Source: Calamus simplicifolius
Taxonomy: Eukaryota > Streptophyta > Magnoliopsida > Arecales > Arecaceae
NCBI GenBank assembly: GCA_900491605.1
Contig: UESW01004820.1
Location: forward strand, 179,542-243,541
Direction of reading: 5' to 3'
Length of the DNA: 64,000 nt
Part shown: positions 1 to 10,983 of the stretch, one piece after another
Layout: the number at the start of each line of letters is the position of its first letter
Numbering within the stretch: the first letter of the stretch is position 1
Made by a program: the position numbers and the translations under genes
The notes under the pieces: model-generated
What the model was told of the DNA's origin: nothing
Seen by the model: the letters and a program-made list of their open reading frames with translations, nothing else
Database searches by the model: none

Positions 1-293
1 TTTTAAGGAATATGTTGTGAAGGTAACTAGAAAAGAAGATCGGATTATATCACTAAAACTTATAATTGAGAATAACATAATTAATTAACATAATTAGTGC
101 ATATGCACCACAAGTAGGATTAGACCAATAAACTAAAACATAATTTTGGGAAGACAGACGAAGTAATGCAAGAAAAACCACAAGAAGAAAAGATATATTT
201 GGAATGAGATTTTAATGGACATGTAGGTAAATAAAAGGATGGATATGAAATGGTACTTGGAGATATGAATTTGAAGATAGGAATGAAGCCGGC

Positions 294-572
294 TTGAGCT
301 TATTAGATTTTGTAGTGGCGTATGATTTAATAATAGAAAACACTTGTTTTAAAAAGAGAGATGAGCATTTAATAACATTTAAAAGTAGTTCTAATAAAAG
401 TCAAATAGACTTTTTCTTAACTAGGAAGATAGATAAAATAACATGTAAAAACTGTAAAGTTATTTTAGGAGAAAGTTTAACTTCACAACATAGGATAATG
501 GTAGCAGACATATGGATAAAAATGAAATCTAAAGTAAAACATAAAACTATTAATCCAAAAATTAAATGTTAA
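294..572 (+). pseudogene. LINE endonuclease, C-terminal part
   Basis: A 92-codon open stretch matching the C-terminal end of an RTE-type endonuclease. The block SQIDFFLTRKI and the later LTSQHRIMVADI correspond to the conserved D and H region of exonuclease-endonuclease-phosphatase folds. In a live element this domain nicks target DNA to prime reverse transcription. The stretch starts mid-domain, so its ATG is not a real start. The frame closes at 572 and the element resumes in another frame. Confidence 0.7.
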
Positions 573-674
573 AATTTGAAAAGAAAAAAACTAGAATTAT
601 TTAAAGAAAAGTTAGTAAGAGTAATGACTATGAATAGATAGTGATCCCAACTTAATATGAAAAAAAATAACTAA

Positions 675-966
675 ATGCATAAAAATACAGCAAAAGAAGT
701 TCTAGAAGAATCAAAAGGGGTAGGACTAGTAGGAAAGAAAACTCGATGGTGGAACAAGAAAGTTCAAGCTGTTATCAATCTTAAAAGGACAAACTATAAA
801 ATTTGGCAAGAGGCTAGGGATGAAGAAAGTCTTAAAAAGTATAGGGATGCAAAGAAAGGAGCTAAAAAAGCAGTAAGTAATGCCAAACTTAAAGCCTATG
901 ATGATTTATATAATAGGCTAGATACAAAAGAAGATGAAAAGACTATATATAAATTAGCAAAACTAA
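675..966 (+). pseudogene. LINE linker region between endonuclease and reverse transcriptase
   Basis: Basic, helical stretch with the plant RTE signature TRWWNKKVQAVINLK, then spaced AKKGAKKAVSNAK and YDDLYNRLDTKE, ending in IYKLAKLR, where a complete element would continue into the fingers of reverse transcriptase. Homology stops near 966 at the junction with the next repeat. The open frame running on to 1076 is a chance fusion and is not counted. Confidence 0.75.
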
Positions 967-2023
967 GAATTCTCTTTCCCTCGGCTAGCCACCTTTGGAT
1001 CCAGAACTCGCATTGTGTCTGGGACGACTTCAAAATCAACATCCGGGATCTCCTCATATTTAACTTCGGTAGATAGCTCGGTCCTTGGCGTGCGAACGTC
1101 ATAATAATCAGTTTCTAAAAAGGAGAGGTCTAAGTTCGGATATCTCTGAGAAATCTTTGCTCGCATTTCCTCTTCTATAAATTGGAATGCATCAGCACAA
1201 GGCTGCCTTGTGCTCATCTAAAAATTGAGCAAAACTTTTATACTCTTCCATTGCCAGAGCAGCCTGTCTATTGGCTTTAGTCACTTGGCCCTCGAGTTCG
1301 AAACACCTCTGACGACTCGAAGCCAACTCCCCTCTCAAAGCCCTTAATTGATTATGGGCTTCAGACACCATCCTACTCACCTGAAGACACAAAATCAATT
1401 AGATTAATTATAAAATTTGGCAAGAGGCTAGGGATGAAGAAAGTCTTAAAAAGTATAGGGATGCAAAGAAAGGAGCTAAAAAAGCAGTAAGTAATGCCAA
1501 ACTTAAAGTCTATGATGATTTATATAATAGGCTAGATACAAAAGAAGATGAAAAGATTATATATAAATTAGCAAAACTAAGAATTCTCTTTCCCTCGGCT
1601 AGCCACCTTTGGATCCAGAACTCGCATTGTGTATGGGACGACTTCAAAATCAACATCCGGGATCTCCTCATATTTAACTTCGGTAGATAGCTCGGTCCTT
1701 GGCGTGCAAACGTCATAGTAATCGGTTTATAAAAAGGAGAGGTCTAAGTTCGGATATCTCTGAGAAATCTTTGCTCGCATTTCCTCCTCTATAAATTGGA
1801 ATGCATCAGCACAAGGCTGCCTTGCGCTCATCTAAAAATTGAGCAAAACTTTTATACTCTTCCATTGCCAGAGCAGCCTGTCTATTGGCTTTAGTCACTT
1901 GGCCCTCGAGTTCGAAACACCTCTGACGACTCGAAGCCAACTCCCCTCTCAAAGCCCTTAATTGATTATGGGCTTCAGACGCCATCCTACTCACCTGAAG
2001 ACACAAAATCAATTAGATTAATA
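796..2023. repeat. 614-bp tandem duplication spanning a LINE/gag-gene junction
   Basis: Copy 1 is about 796-1409 and copy 2 about 1410-2023. The same LINE words recur with a shift of exactly 614 bases (801 to 1415). Each copy contains the last ~170 bases of the LINE fragment and the C-terminal exon of the minus-strand gene, so the duplication happened after the two were joined. By eye there are about ten substitutions between copies (roughly 1.5%), so it is fairly young. Confidence 0.9.
963..1402 (-). pseudogene. Duplicated C-terminal exon of the gypsy-type transposon gene
   Basis: Partial copy made by the 614-bp tandem duplication. The minus strand reads a coiled coil (QLRALRGELASSRQR, then EGQVTKANRQAALAMEEYKS), followed by a C-terminal tail with RYPNLDLSFLETDYYD and a stop at 963. 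The two segments are in different frames, so there is a frameshift near 1205. This copy keeps a Glu codon where the copy at 1577 has a stop (GAA versus TAA), so it is the less damaged C-terminus. It lacks the upstream exons. Confidence 0.7.
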
Positions 2024-4569
2024 ATGATTAAAGGGAAAAACATGAAAAGAAGCAAGGAAATGTTATACCTCCTCTTCCCGCCGAGCCATTTTTTCATTTA
2101 GCTCCTGGATCCTATCGTGTGCCTTTAACTTGTTCTCCCTGTACTGATACATCCTCCCCCAGATGTCATCGATCCTCAGCTATCTTTCCTCGACTTCTCA
2201 CTGAGAGTGGGCTAGATCGGCAGTAAGTTTGGCGATTCGCTCCCATTGCCACCTGGATTTATCATCCTCTTCATCAAGCCTCCTATTTAAAGTGTTCCTT
2301 TCCTCGGTGAAACTTCTATTCAGGTCGTCCCACCTCTCGTTGAAGCGTTTCTTCAAGGCCTCTATCTCTTGGACATGCTCGGACCTGCATTGCAATAATT
2401 TTGACCGAGCCTTGTTGGCTGAATCGTGAGCTCCTCTGAGTTCATTAGCTTCGGCCTAGAATCTGGACGCTCTCTCTAAAGTGATTCTCTTGGTTTTCTC
2501 TGATTTCTTGATATTCTTCTGAGCTACTCCCAAGGCCTTGGAAAGCTTCTCTGTTGATACTACCTTTTCCTAAAGGACAATATCCTCCCTCCTGGCTTGA
2601 GTACAAGCTCCAGCAACCAGGTTCAAGCGATAGCACAATGACCTCATTATGATAGTGCTCTTCAAATGAACTTCCGATGGTGAGTTCCGATTAAACTACG
2701 ATATGAAAGTGAAATGCTTCGATATTCCTATTTACTCGGGAGGTGTATGCTGATTCTATCTTAGTAAGCGAGTGATTATCAATTTCGGGAAGAAGCTCGA
2801 TATCACTCGGTATGCCAGCTTGCCCAAATGCTATGGTGATAATGTCCCCTTTGGCCAAGGAGTCGTCAATCTCATATAAGATGGATTGCATCAAAGTAGA
2901 CAGTATCTCCTCGACCTCTTGGTTAGGCGCGAGCGAGTTCACTACTAGGGGGTTGACTTGTGGAGGCTCGGTCCGAGGAATCCCAATTCGCCTCGCCTCT
3001 TCAATCAGAGCTTCGGCATGGGATGCTTCGGCCTGCTTGTCCATTCCTCCCGATGCCTCTGTTGGAGGAACCTCACTCCAGCTTCCTCCTCGTCTGAGGG
3101 CTCTTCTTGATCCACAGATGCCTGCCCTGTTTCCTCCATCCTCATTGGAGCCTTGGTCGCTTCCTCGGCCTCCCTTGATTCTTTGAAAGGATGCCCCCCA
3201 CAAGTGTCGATCTCTTTCTTAACCTCCGTCATCTCCTCACCTGGAGCTGAGAGTTCTCCTTCATATCAGAGGGTGCTCTCAAGCTACCAGTCCCCTCATG
3301 GCATAACTCTTTATCTACCAATGGAGGGGCTACGAGATCAATCGACGGTGTCCCATCAGAATCGTTCAGTATCACCATTACTTGTGGAAGGAAAACCTTG
3401 ATGATTCCTTCCAAATTTCCTTTAACCACCTGCCCTTCCTCCACTATTGGTTCCCCCTTTGATGGGGGAGACTTCTCTCTTGCAACCGACACTCCCATCT
3501 CCTTCTTCTTCGGCGTAGAAGATTGCTGGCCATTCTTAGATTGCTTTGCCTACCTTGAATGCGGTTCATGATAACAGAGCATTTTCTCGGGCTTATGCCT
3601 CTCCCTAGAATCGGTTCTTCTCTGACGCTTACTAAGCTCCCCCTTTATCTGACTCATAAACTTTGACCTTTTGGCTGTAAATACAATAGATGATAATTTA
3701 GTCTATGGTAAAATTGCTAATATACAATCAACGTAGAAAGGTGATGAGAACTTACCTTGAGGGTCAACATGGCTGGGCCTGATCGAAAAAAGGGCATCTT
3801 CCACCAAAGGAATACTGGCCGAGAATATTCGGTCACTTCGAAGAGTAATCAAATCCTTCTCTTGTTGCTGCGATAGTTCCAGGTGTGCATATAAATCCTT
3901 GACAAGTTCGTCCATACTCTGAGAAAATCAGAACTGATGTTCCCTTTAACAATGAAGAACTGAGATTTCCATTTCTTTATGGAAGATGGGTTCTCTAATA
4001 TCATTTTGAATGACTTTTGAGGTCCCATATAAAGCCATTCAGAGCCCCTCCTGAAGATAAGACTATAACAAACCCAAAACATGGGAAGCATTGTTGTTAC
4101 TCCGATGCGGTTGCAAATCGATATGAAGTCGATGATATTGCGCCAACTGTTCAGAGCCACCATTGTCGGGCAGATACTATAAAACCTTATTATCTCCTTT
4201 ACTAAAGGATGGATGGAAAACTAGAGACTCGCTCTTAAACTCTCTTCGTAAAAGAAGGCCCCAGACTCCAATTGCTCTGTGACCCTCTGCTCAGGCTCTG
4301 GTACCCGTAGAATGATGTTTTGAGGAATCCTATACCTTCGGCGAACTCTCTCCAAATCCTCTGAGGTCATCACGAAACCTTTGTCGCCCAGGCATTTTAT
4401 ATTTCCAAGTTAAGAGAGCAGGCTTCAAATGGGAGCACAAGAGTTTTGAAAAATGAATCTTTGGAGATGAAGCAAGGAAACAACATGGAAGGATTAGCGC
4501 AACCCTACCCCTTTTTAAATGTCCTAGCAGAAAGGCAATGCACCAACGGCAAGGATCCCCAAATTTCAA
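1577..4569 (-). pseudogene. Putative gypsy-type transposon (gag-like) gene, intron-containing, decayed
   Basis: Read from 4569 downwards. The N-terminal part (4569-3849) resembles the plant 'putative gypsy type transposon' domain: NSWRNIIDFISICNRIGV and later KKWKSQFFIVKG are the typical motifs. A hydrophilic, Glu/Ser-rich middle follows (about 3500-2690), then a coiled coil (QEIEALKKRFNERWDDLNRS, 2395-2198) and a C-terminal coiled coil at 2012-1806. Two clean GT-AG introns are visible on this strand at 3755-3675 and 2068-1995. Function in these elements is unproven and probably structural, gag-like. It is broken by several frameshifts and by a stop in the last exon. No reverse transcriptase or LTRs belonging to it are visible. 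Confidence 0.6.
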
Positions 4570-5553
4570 ATCGCTAGCTCAGATACCTTAAGCGCAAGGA
4601 CTTGCCATGTATTGTTCCCTCCTGTTGGCCCAGATGGCAACCCAAGAGGGGGGGGTGAATTGGGTTCTTAAAAATTTAAGACTTTTTGAAATGTTTTAAA
4701 CAGATTTACTCAAGATGTGCAAGTGAGAGAAATTAACTAAGAAGCAATGCACAAACAGAAATATAAGAGAGATAGAGTAAGAGACAAATGAGCACGGCAA
4801 ACACAAGGTTTTATAGTGGTTTGGCGCAACCAGCACCTACGTCCACTCCCAAGATTCACTTGGGTCCACACTATAATCTTCCTAGATTACAGCCGAGTTA
4901 TTTTCCAGGCTCACAACTCAACCTTGTTGTTTTCCCGGGTGCACAACGAACCCAGCTGGTTTTACACGGGCTTACCAGCACAAAACCCAACCGTTGTTTT
5001 TCACGGGCTCACAACTAACCCAAAACGTAAGCTATCCCAAGCTTACCATGAGGTACAACAACCTCCACTGATTCAATCACTGATTGAATCAGCAAACAAT
5101 CAAAGTAACAGAGTTTAAGTAAGGAAATGCTCCTCTTGAGCAAATATACAAATAAAGTATAAAAGGATTAGAAAAGCCTGATAAGATTGCAGATGGTTGT
5201 GGCTTTGGCTTTCTTCCTTCTCCTCTTTAACTCCTCTTGAGGTATTGAATCCGGCCTCAGCAAGATTCTTGACCGTTTGAAAACTTTGGAGTTGAGATGA
5301 AGCTTTTTCTCCTTTTGTTGAATGTTGAAAATCCTTCGATTTGATCTTTCAAAAGCTTTTGGATTTTCTTTTGACTCTTGTGGATTGATGATCTGGAGCA
5401 GACGAAACTTCCTCTTTGATTTCACTCCTTTTGAATCACTCTATTTGAGCTAGAAGATTTTTCCAATAATGCTCTGTTTTTCCTCTTTTTGGATAAGGCA
5501 GTAATCTCTCTTTTTGATTTTCTATATTCTGTTCGATTTGAAAAGAGCTCCTC

Positions 5554-5561
5554 TATTTATA
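5554..5561 (-). promoter_or_regulatory. TATA box of Sirevirus-1 LTR
   Basis: TATAAATA on the minus strand, in the same sequence setting (before AGAGGAGCTC) as the TATA boxes at 33,696 and 42,975. The nearest palindrome of the upstream array lies about 109 bases away, as in the young Sirevirus. Confidence 0.65.
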
Positions 5562-5669
5562 GATTCTGCAAGAATATATCCGTTAGAGACAAAGAAAAAT
5601 AGCTGTTAATCAAAAAACTAACCGTTGGAGCTGAGTTGGCATCCGTAAAAATTTCGCCCAGATTTGCTG

Positions 5670-5989
5670 GAGTCGACTCATGCTTTTCCCGAGTCGGCTC
5701 GAGCTCGTCTACCAAAAATAGAAATGTTTATAAAGGTTAGGGGTCGACTCACCAAAAGTAAAGTGTCGACTCCTGAAAGTCGGGAGTCGACTCGTGAAAG
5801 TCTTGGGGTCGACTCGCAAAGTGCTCAGAAAACCACTCTTCTGTTGTCTGAGCGGAGTCGACTCGCACAGTCAAGGAGTCGGCTCGACAGAATCAGGGGT
5901 CGACTCGATAAATTTCGTGGGTCGACTCGACACAGATGCACATTTCTGTACACTGAGCGGAGTCAACTCTGAAACTCAGGAGTCGGCTC
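5670..5989 (-). promoter_or_regulatory. Phased array of 12 GAGTCGACTC-like palindromes
   Basis: Sites start at 5670, 5691, 5741, 5763, 5784, 5806, 5855, 5876, 5897, 5919, 5960 and 5980. In element sense the spacings are 20-41-22-21-21-49-22-21-22-50-21. Variants are GAGTCGGCTC, GGGTCGACTC and GAGTCAACTC. The array lies immediately upstream of the TATA box. Its layout is nearly the same as in the young Sirevirus although the spacers have diverged, which suggests the spacing matters. The binding factor is unknown. Confidence 0.85.
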
Positions 5990-6352
5990 CGGAACGTATC
6001 AAAAATCAGAAACTTTTCTGATTGACATTAAAATCGTTCCAGATTCATTTTAATTCATTGTTTTGACTTGAATTCAATAAAATTGACATTGATAATTGAT
6101 TCAAGAACTATTACAAAAACTCATTGAATAAAACATGAATTATAAAATTTCTTTTTGAAAGTTTAAACATTGAGATAAAGGTTACTTTCAAAATTGATTA
6201 ATGTCAAATTTTAACATTCTCATTGATTGTTCAAAATAAATTAGTTGCTCATTTAAGTAAGCTCATTATATCTTTTAATGAACTCAATGGCTTTTAGTAA
6301 TTATCAAAATCAAAAGGATTGGATCATGTAGTTTTTCAATGATCTTCCAACA

Positions 6353-6618
6353 ATCTCCCCCTTTTTGATGATGACAAAAACATTGAGTTTATTCATGATT
6401 GATTAGTGAATTTATTTTATGATTGTAATACACTTGTACATTTGAGAAAATCAAAGTAATCAATGAGATAAACAAGGGATATTTATTTTGTTTTCATAGT
6501 TAGGCTTAGCTCCCCCTTAATGAGGTAGCTCCCCCTATGAAACTTAAATAAATATCCCTTGTTTATCTCATTGATTACTTTGATTTTCTCAAATGTACAA
6601 GTGTATTACAATCATAAT
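6353..6618 (-). mobile_element. 3' internal end of Sirevirus-1 with polypurine tract
   Basis: In element sense the segment ends AAAAAGGGGGAGAT right before the LTR, the polypurine tract for plus-strand priming. Upstream are two further GGGGGAGCT purine motifs (near 6509 and 6529), matching the repeated purine tracts seen at 42,041-42,066 in the young Sirevirus. All coding sequence is missing; the segment breaks off near 6618, next to the COMT exon. Confidence 0.75.
6418..6616. repeat. 71-bp inverted repeat (fold-back) at a rearrangement junction
   Basis: Arm 6418-6488 is the reverse complement of 6546-6616 with no mismatch that I can see. The 57-bp centre holds a weaker inner stem (TTTCATAG/CTATGAAA) and the two GGGGGAGCT purine motifs. 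The structure lies exactly between the Sirevirus remnant and the truncated COMT exon 1, so it probably records the event that joined them. Confidence 0.9.
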
Positions 6619-6657
6619 CTCTATCATTGGTTATCATAATAAGATTGTTATCATAAT

Positions 6658-6872
6658 CCTCTGCTGAGATCGCTGCCCATGCTCGACCGCATCCTCCGCC
6701 TCCTCGCCAGCTACTCCATCCTCACCTGATCCCTCTCCGACGACCCCGACGGCCGCCCCCTCCGCCGCTACGGCCTCGCCCCCGTCGCCAAGTTCCTCAC
6801 CAAGAACGAAGACGGCGTCTCCGTCTCGTCCTTTTCCCTCGTGCTCCAGGATAAGGTCTTCATGGAGAGCTG
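6658..6872 (+). pseudogene. COMT-like exon 1 (5' truncated)
   Basis: GC-rich. Frame 1 reads SAEIAA, then, after a frame change, MLDRILRLLASYSILT, a TGA stop, and on to RYGLAPVAKFLTKNEDG and DKVFMESW. In normal family members about ten residues separate AEIAA from MLDR, so a small deletion plus frameshift lies near 6677. The donor is CTG|GTACGA at 6873. The N-terminal dimerisation helices are missing. Confidence 0.75.
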
Positions 6873-6957
6873 GTACGATCAAAGGATTTCCATTCCCATC
6901 AACAAAAAAAGTGTTATAATTAAGCTTTATTATTCCCGCTTTGTTTCTTGGTGGCAG

Positions 6958-7268
6958 GTACCACCTGAAGGATGCGGTGTTGGAAGGTGGAATACCCTTC
7001 AACAAGGCCTACGGGATGCCGGTGTTCGAGTACAACAGCAAGGACCCGAGGTTCAACAAATTGTTCAATGAGTGCATGTCGAACCAGTCGACGATAATTG
7101 TGAAGAAGATCCTGGAGAATTACAAGGGTTTTGAGGGGCTAGGAGTGCTCGTGGACGTAGGAGGCGGCACAGGAGCTACCCTCGGGATGATCACGACGAA
7201 GTACCCTGGTGTTAGAGGGATTAACTTCGACTTGCCCAGTGTGATCTCTGAAGCTCCAGCCATTCCAG
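6958..7268 (+). pseudogene. COMT-like exon 2 (SAM-binding core)
   Basis: Intron 1 is 6873-6957 and ends GGCAG. The exon is open throughout: YHLKDAVLEGGIPFNKAYGM, DPRFNKLFNECMS, VKKILENYKGFEGL, the glycine-rich SAM loop VDVGGGTGA, and GINFDLPSVISEAP. It ends at ATTCCAG|GTGCGC. No disabling change is seen in this exon. Confidence 0.9.
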
Positions 7269-7366
7269 GTGCGCTTATTATTCTCGCTTATTACTTGTTT
7301 TCACTTGTTTGGATCACCAAGTGAGGAATACTATTTTAAGGCCATGGAACATGATATCGGATGCAG

Positions 7367-7431
7367 GTGTGGAACACATGGGAGGGGACATGTTTCAGGT
7401 CGTTCCAACTGGAGATGCCATCTTCATGAAG
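7367..7431 (+). pseudogene. COMT-like exon 3
   Basis: A short 65-base exon between GGATGCAG and GTGAGT. Joined to exon 2 it restores a Gly codon and continues VEHMGGDMFQVVPTGDAIFMK, the strand carrying the second SAM-contact region. In frame and undamaged. Confidence 0.9.
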
Positions 7432-8482
7432 GTGAGTTTCACGGTCTTTGTTTTTATTCGATAATGGGAATGGAAAAGCGACAGAATGGATAGCGGCACG
7501 TGTGACTGTTGATGTGGCTAGGTGTCGCAATTTACCGTTGAACACGTTGATCCATTCCGTAATCGATCGCTTACTAGAGGGGTTCGGTGGGTTAGGCTTT
7601 AGTATAAATAAACTCGGATCATAAAAGAATAGATTCATCCAAGGTTTAACCTGTTTAATTTGATTTGATCTATTTAACAGCATGACTTGATCAGCTTATC
7701 TCATTTAAAATTTATTTAAATTAACTTACTTTGAGTATCGTATTAAATTATTTGTTTAATAAGTATATTGAATTTAAATTTAAATTTTAAATATATTTAA
7801 TAAGATAGTGTTTATAATGTTTCTGTTTATTTGTAAGAAGCCACTAAATGATAGTAATTTTTTTTAAGACATAAAAAGATTGAAGGATTCAAAACTGAAT
7901 TTAAGCTTTGTTTCTTTAAAAAAAATAAAAATCATATTAATTAAATTTATTTAATAGATAGATCAAATTTAAATGGGACTCATGCCAAAGTCTTCAACTA
8001 CTACTCGTAATCACGAGATCTTCATAGGTAGGATGGCAGTATCATTTTAATATTTATAATGGATCAAGGTTTTTGGGTGCGCTTGGCTGAAGGAATTGTT
8101 GCCACATAAAACGACGAAGCAATAAAAATCATGGTGATATGTTATAGGGTCCTGTCAAGTGTCAAGCCACTGTTGCACAAACATATGTTAAGTATTACCA
8201 AGCCATTGCTGCAAGAAAGGAAATTTTTGATTGGTCTACTGTATAGGTGTGTCATGTGGGTCAAATTGACTTTGGGGGGAGCATGTCGTCACATAAAGGC
8301 AATAAAAGTTACCAAGCCATCATTTTTCAGGAAGACTCTTAGTTTTTATACCACACGGGACAGATGTGTTAGGAGAGTTAAATTTTGCCATGCTACAAAA
8401 CGTCAAACACTAATACTTAGCTCGAAAAAAAGTTTAAATTAAATAATTTCTTATCAATCAAGCAAATCTTGATTACATTCTT
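7432..8482 (+). other. COMT intron 3, proximal part, no gene seen
   Basis: Intron 3 begins GTGAGT at 7432. About 1 kb of mostly AT-rich sequence precedes the copia LTR. Short open frames here have no recognisable motif. No further feature is supported. Confidence 0.6.
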
Positions 8483-9163
8483 AACTAAAGAAATTGATCG
8501 AATAATAATCGAGCACATCTAGATTACACGACACACAAACGCAACAATATTTCAGATTATTTTTTTTAAAAAAAATAATTGAACAAACAAATAATATCGC
8601 AAGAGATATATAATTAAGCAACAAATAAAAAGATCAATATACCAGATGTAACGTGGTTTGGCCTTTTATCCTTGGTCTACATCCATGGGCATGACCTCCT
8701 TGACGATTCTTTTATTCATTAATCCACGGCACAATTACAAGAGAAAAATGATAAGAACTTACATCTTAAAAGTCCCAAAACCCTCTCACAAGAACTCCAA
8801 AAACCTCACCAACAGGATCATCTCCAAAGCATACCCCCAACCCATGCCCATAGCCTCCTTTTTATAGACCAAAAAATCCTATTCCTGCATGAATTGGGAC
8901 AATAACCAGCTGTTGAATCAAAACAAAAAGGACAACCTGAATGTATAAAAAAGTAAACTCTATTCCTGCATGAATTAAGGTAATAACCAGCCGTTAGATC
9001 AAAACAAAATGGATGGCCTGGATGTATAAGAAAGTAAACCTTATTCCTGCATGAATTGGGACAATAACTAGCCATTGGATCAAAACATGAAAGGACGGTC
9101 TGAATGTATAAGAAAGTAAACCCGTGCGAGTATAACATGCCGCGCACAAGTCTGCATCTCAAC
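8483..9163 (-). repeat. 3' LTR of Copia-A
   Basis: Aligns over its full length with 13,191-13,870. It contains three imperfect ~70-bp tandem units beginning CCTATTCCTGCATGAATT, each including GGGACAATAACCAGCC or a variant. The outer element end reads CGTTGAGATGCAG instead of the expected TGTTGAG, a mutated terminus. The polypurine region GTGGAAGAA lies just inside. Confidence 0.75.
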
Positions 9164-9289
9164 GATTCTTCCACTTGAAGACATGTGCCGAATGCTAAAG
9201 AACGTCATCCGTGGAGGCCTTGCCAACCTTCCACTGCTTAAGTAGCTCCAAGACCAAGGGAAGCTTTACTCTAATTTAGCTTCTCTCGA

Positions 9290-10030
9290 GTCACAGGCTT
9301 GGTCAACATATTCGCTGGATTTGCATTGGTATGAATATTTAACAGTGAGATTAAACCATCATCCACCACATTTCTCACAAAATAATAGTGAATGTCGATG
9401 TGCTTTGTTCAAGAATGAAACACCAGATTTTTTGCCAAGTGCAATGCGCTTTGACTATCACAATTCACTCTCATCACATCCTGCTTCACCCTGAATTCCC
9501 CAAGAAGCCTCTTAATCCAAATAGCTTCTCTACATGCATGTGCCATAGCAATATATTATGCCTTTGTCGTTGATAATGCGACCACTGACTGAAGCTTGGA
9601 CTCCTAGCTTATAGCACCACCACCCATAGAGAATACATAACCTATGATAGATCTCCTACTGCTGCAAAATTAGAATCCACATATCCAATGCACTCCAAAT
9701 CTACTGAACCAAAACAGTGAGAAATCAAATGTCCCTCTCAGATATCTGAGGATCCACTTAACTGTTTTCCAATGGTCACTATCTAGGTTTTCCATAAATC
9801 GGCTCATAACTCCCACTGCTTATGCAATGTCTGATCTTGTACTTACCATAGGAAACATAAGACTCCCTACTGCTGATGAATATGGTATCTGGGGTGCCAT
9901 GTCAGCCTTTTCTACTTCTGTGCTAGGTCATTGCTCTGCTGACAATTTTAATTGGGTAGGAAATGGGGTAGAAAATGGCTTTGCATTCTGCATATTGAAG
10001 CGCCGCAGAACCTTCTCCATATATCCCTTT
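9290..10030 (-). pseudogene. Copia-A RNase H and end of reverse transcriptase
   Basis: The minus strand reads fragments of copia RNase H, including an AEYIA-like block, EAIWIKRLLGEF and SRTKHIDIHY. Multiple stops break it. In a live element it would remove RNA from the DNA/RNA hybrid. Confidence 0.6.
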
Positions 10031-10038
10031 TGTGAAAG

Positions 10039-10689
10039 CTAGACCTTCCTATCCTTCCTCTCCCGTAGCACCTTCATCCCGAGTATTTGATTTATGGCTC
10101 CTAAGTCCATTTCAAACTCCTCAGCCAATTGAGTTTTCAGATTTGATATCCGACTTTTGTTATTCCCTGTAATCATCATATCGTCGACATACAACAGCAA
10201 GATACAGAAGCTCCTATCATCATAGCTGTGAAAATATGCATAACGATCTGCCTCCAATCGGTCAAATCCCAAACTCACCATAAAGGAATCAAATTGCTTG
10301 TACCAACACCTTGGCTCCTGTTTGAGACCGTACAATGATTTGTTCAGCCAACAAACCAACTCTTCCTTGCCTTTTTCAGCAAAACCTTTTAATTATGGCA
10401 TATAAATCTACTGTTCCAAATTGCCATGTAAGAAAGCTGTCTTTATATCCATTTGCTCAAGTTTCAAATCCATGACTGTCGTGATTACCAAAACAAATCA
10501 AATATTAGTCAACCAAACCACAATCCTTGATTTCTGAGCATAACCCTTTACCATCAAATGCGCTTTGAATCTCTCTACATTTCCATCTGAATTCTTTTTT
10601 ACTTTATATATCCACCGACAGCCAATCAGACTCCTTCCCTTCGATAGAGCTACAAGTTCCCAAGTCTTGTTCTTCTGAAGTGCCTCCAT
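10039..10689 (-). pseudogene. Copia-A reverse transcriptase remnant
   Basis: Two open stretches: 10,689-10,498 with GCRWIYKVKKNSDGNVERFK, the start of the copia RT domain, and 10,359-10,039 with NKSLYGLKQEPRCWYKQFD and the catalytic LLLYVDDMMITG. The middle of the fingers region is broken by stops. Confidence 0.8.
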
Positions 10690-10983
10690 CTCCTCTTCTA
10701 TAGCATAATGCCACTTTCTAGCATTGGTGGACTCACAAGCCTCCTTATATGAAGTTGGCTCATCCTTCTTCGCGAAAGCAACATAAGTACAAACATGATT
10801 AGTAGAAGGAATGAAAGAAGTAAGATAGTCATTATACCTAGAAGGATGTCTAATGACCCTCCTAGGCTACTCCGACTCTGCTAGTGGTTTATCTAGAGAG
10901 ATAGCATTTTTCGATGATTGTAAAGACTCTGTGCCTGGTTCACCAGCTACTGCCTCGTTATTTGATTGTAGTTGCTCTAATTA

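Larger units (their letters stand above)
1..966 (+). mobile_element. RTE-clade LINE fragment, truncated at both ends
   Basis: Non-LTR retrotransposon remnant. Broken frames read as the apurinic-type endonuclease of plant RTE LINEs (the type often annotated as craniofacial development protein 2-like), followed by the linker that leads to reverse transcriptase. The first 290 bases hold the middle of the endonuclease with many stops. The reverse transcriptase itself is absent: sequence changes abruptly near 966 to an unrelated minus-strand gene. The left end runs off the window. It is inactive, with frameshifts and in-frame stops throughout. Confidence 0.8.
4623..6352 (-). mobile_element. Sirevirus (Ty1/copia) LTR, minus strand (Sirevirus-1)
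   Basis: Reverse-oriented LTR of about 1,730 bp with TG...CA ends. Its terminal ~100 bases match the 3' ends of the LTRs at 34,638 and 43,917 in reverse complement. A purine tract lies just outside its 5' end (in element sense), so it is the 3' LTR. The rest of the element is missing apart from about 270 internal bases. It is related to, but clearly diverged from, the young Sirevirus at 32,883. No target duplication can be shown because the other end is gone. Confidence 0.85.

Noticed and set aside
2691..3498. Plus-strand ORFs opposite the gypsy-type transposon gene
   Set aside because: Only the minus strand shows the domain order and splice sites; the plus frames are shadows.
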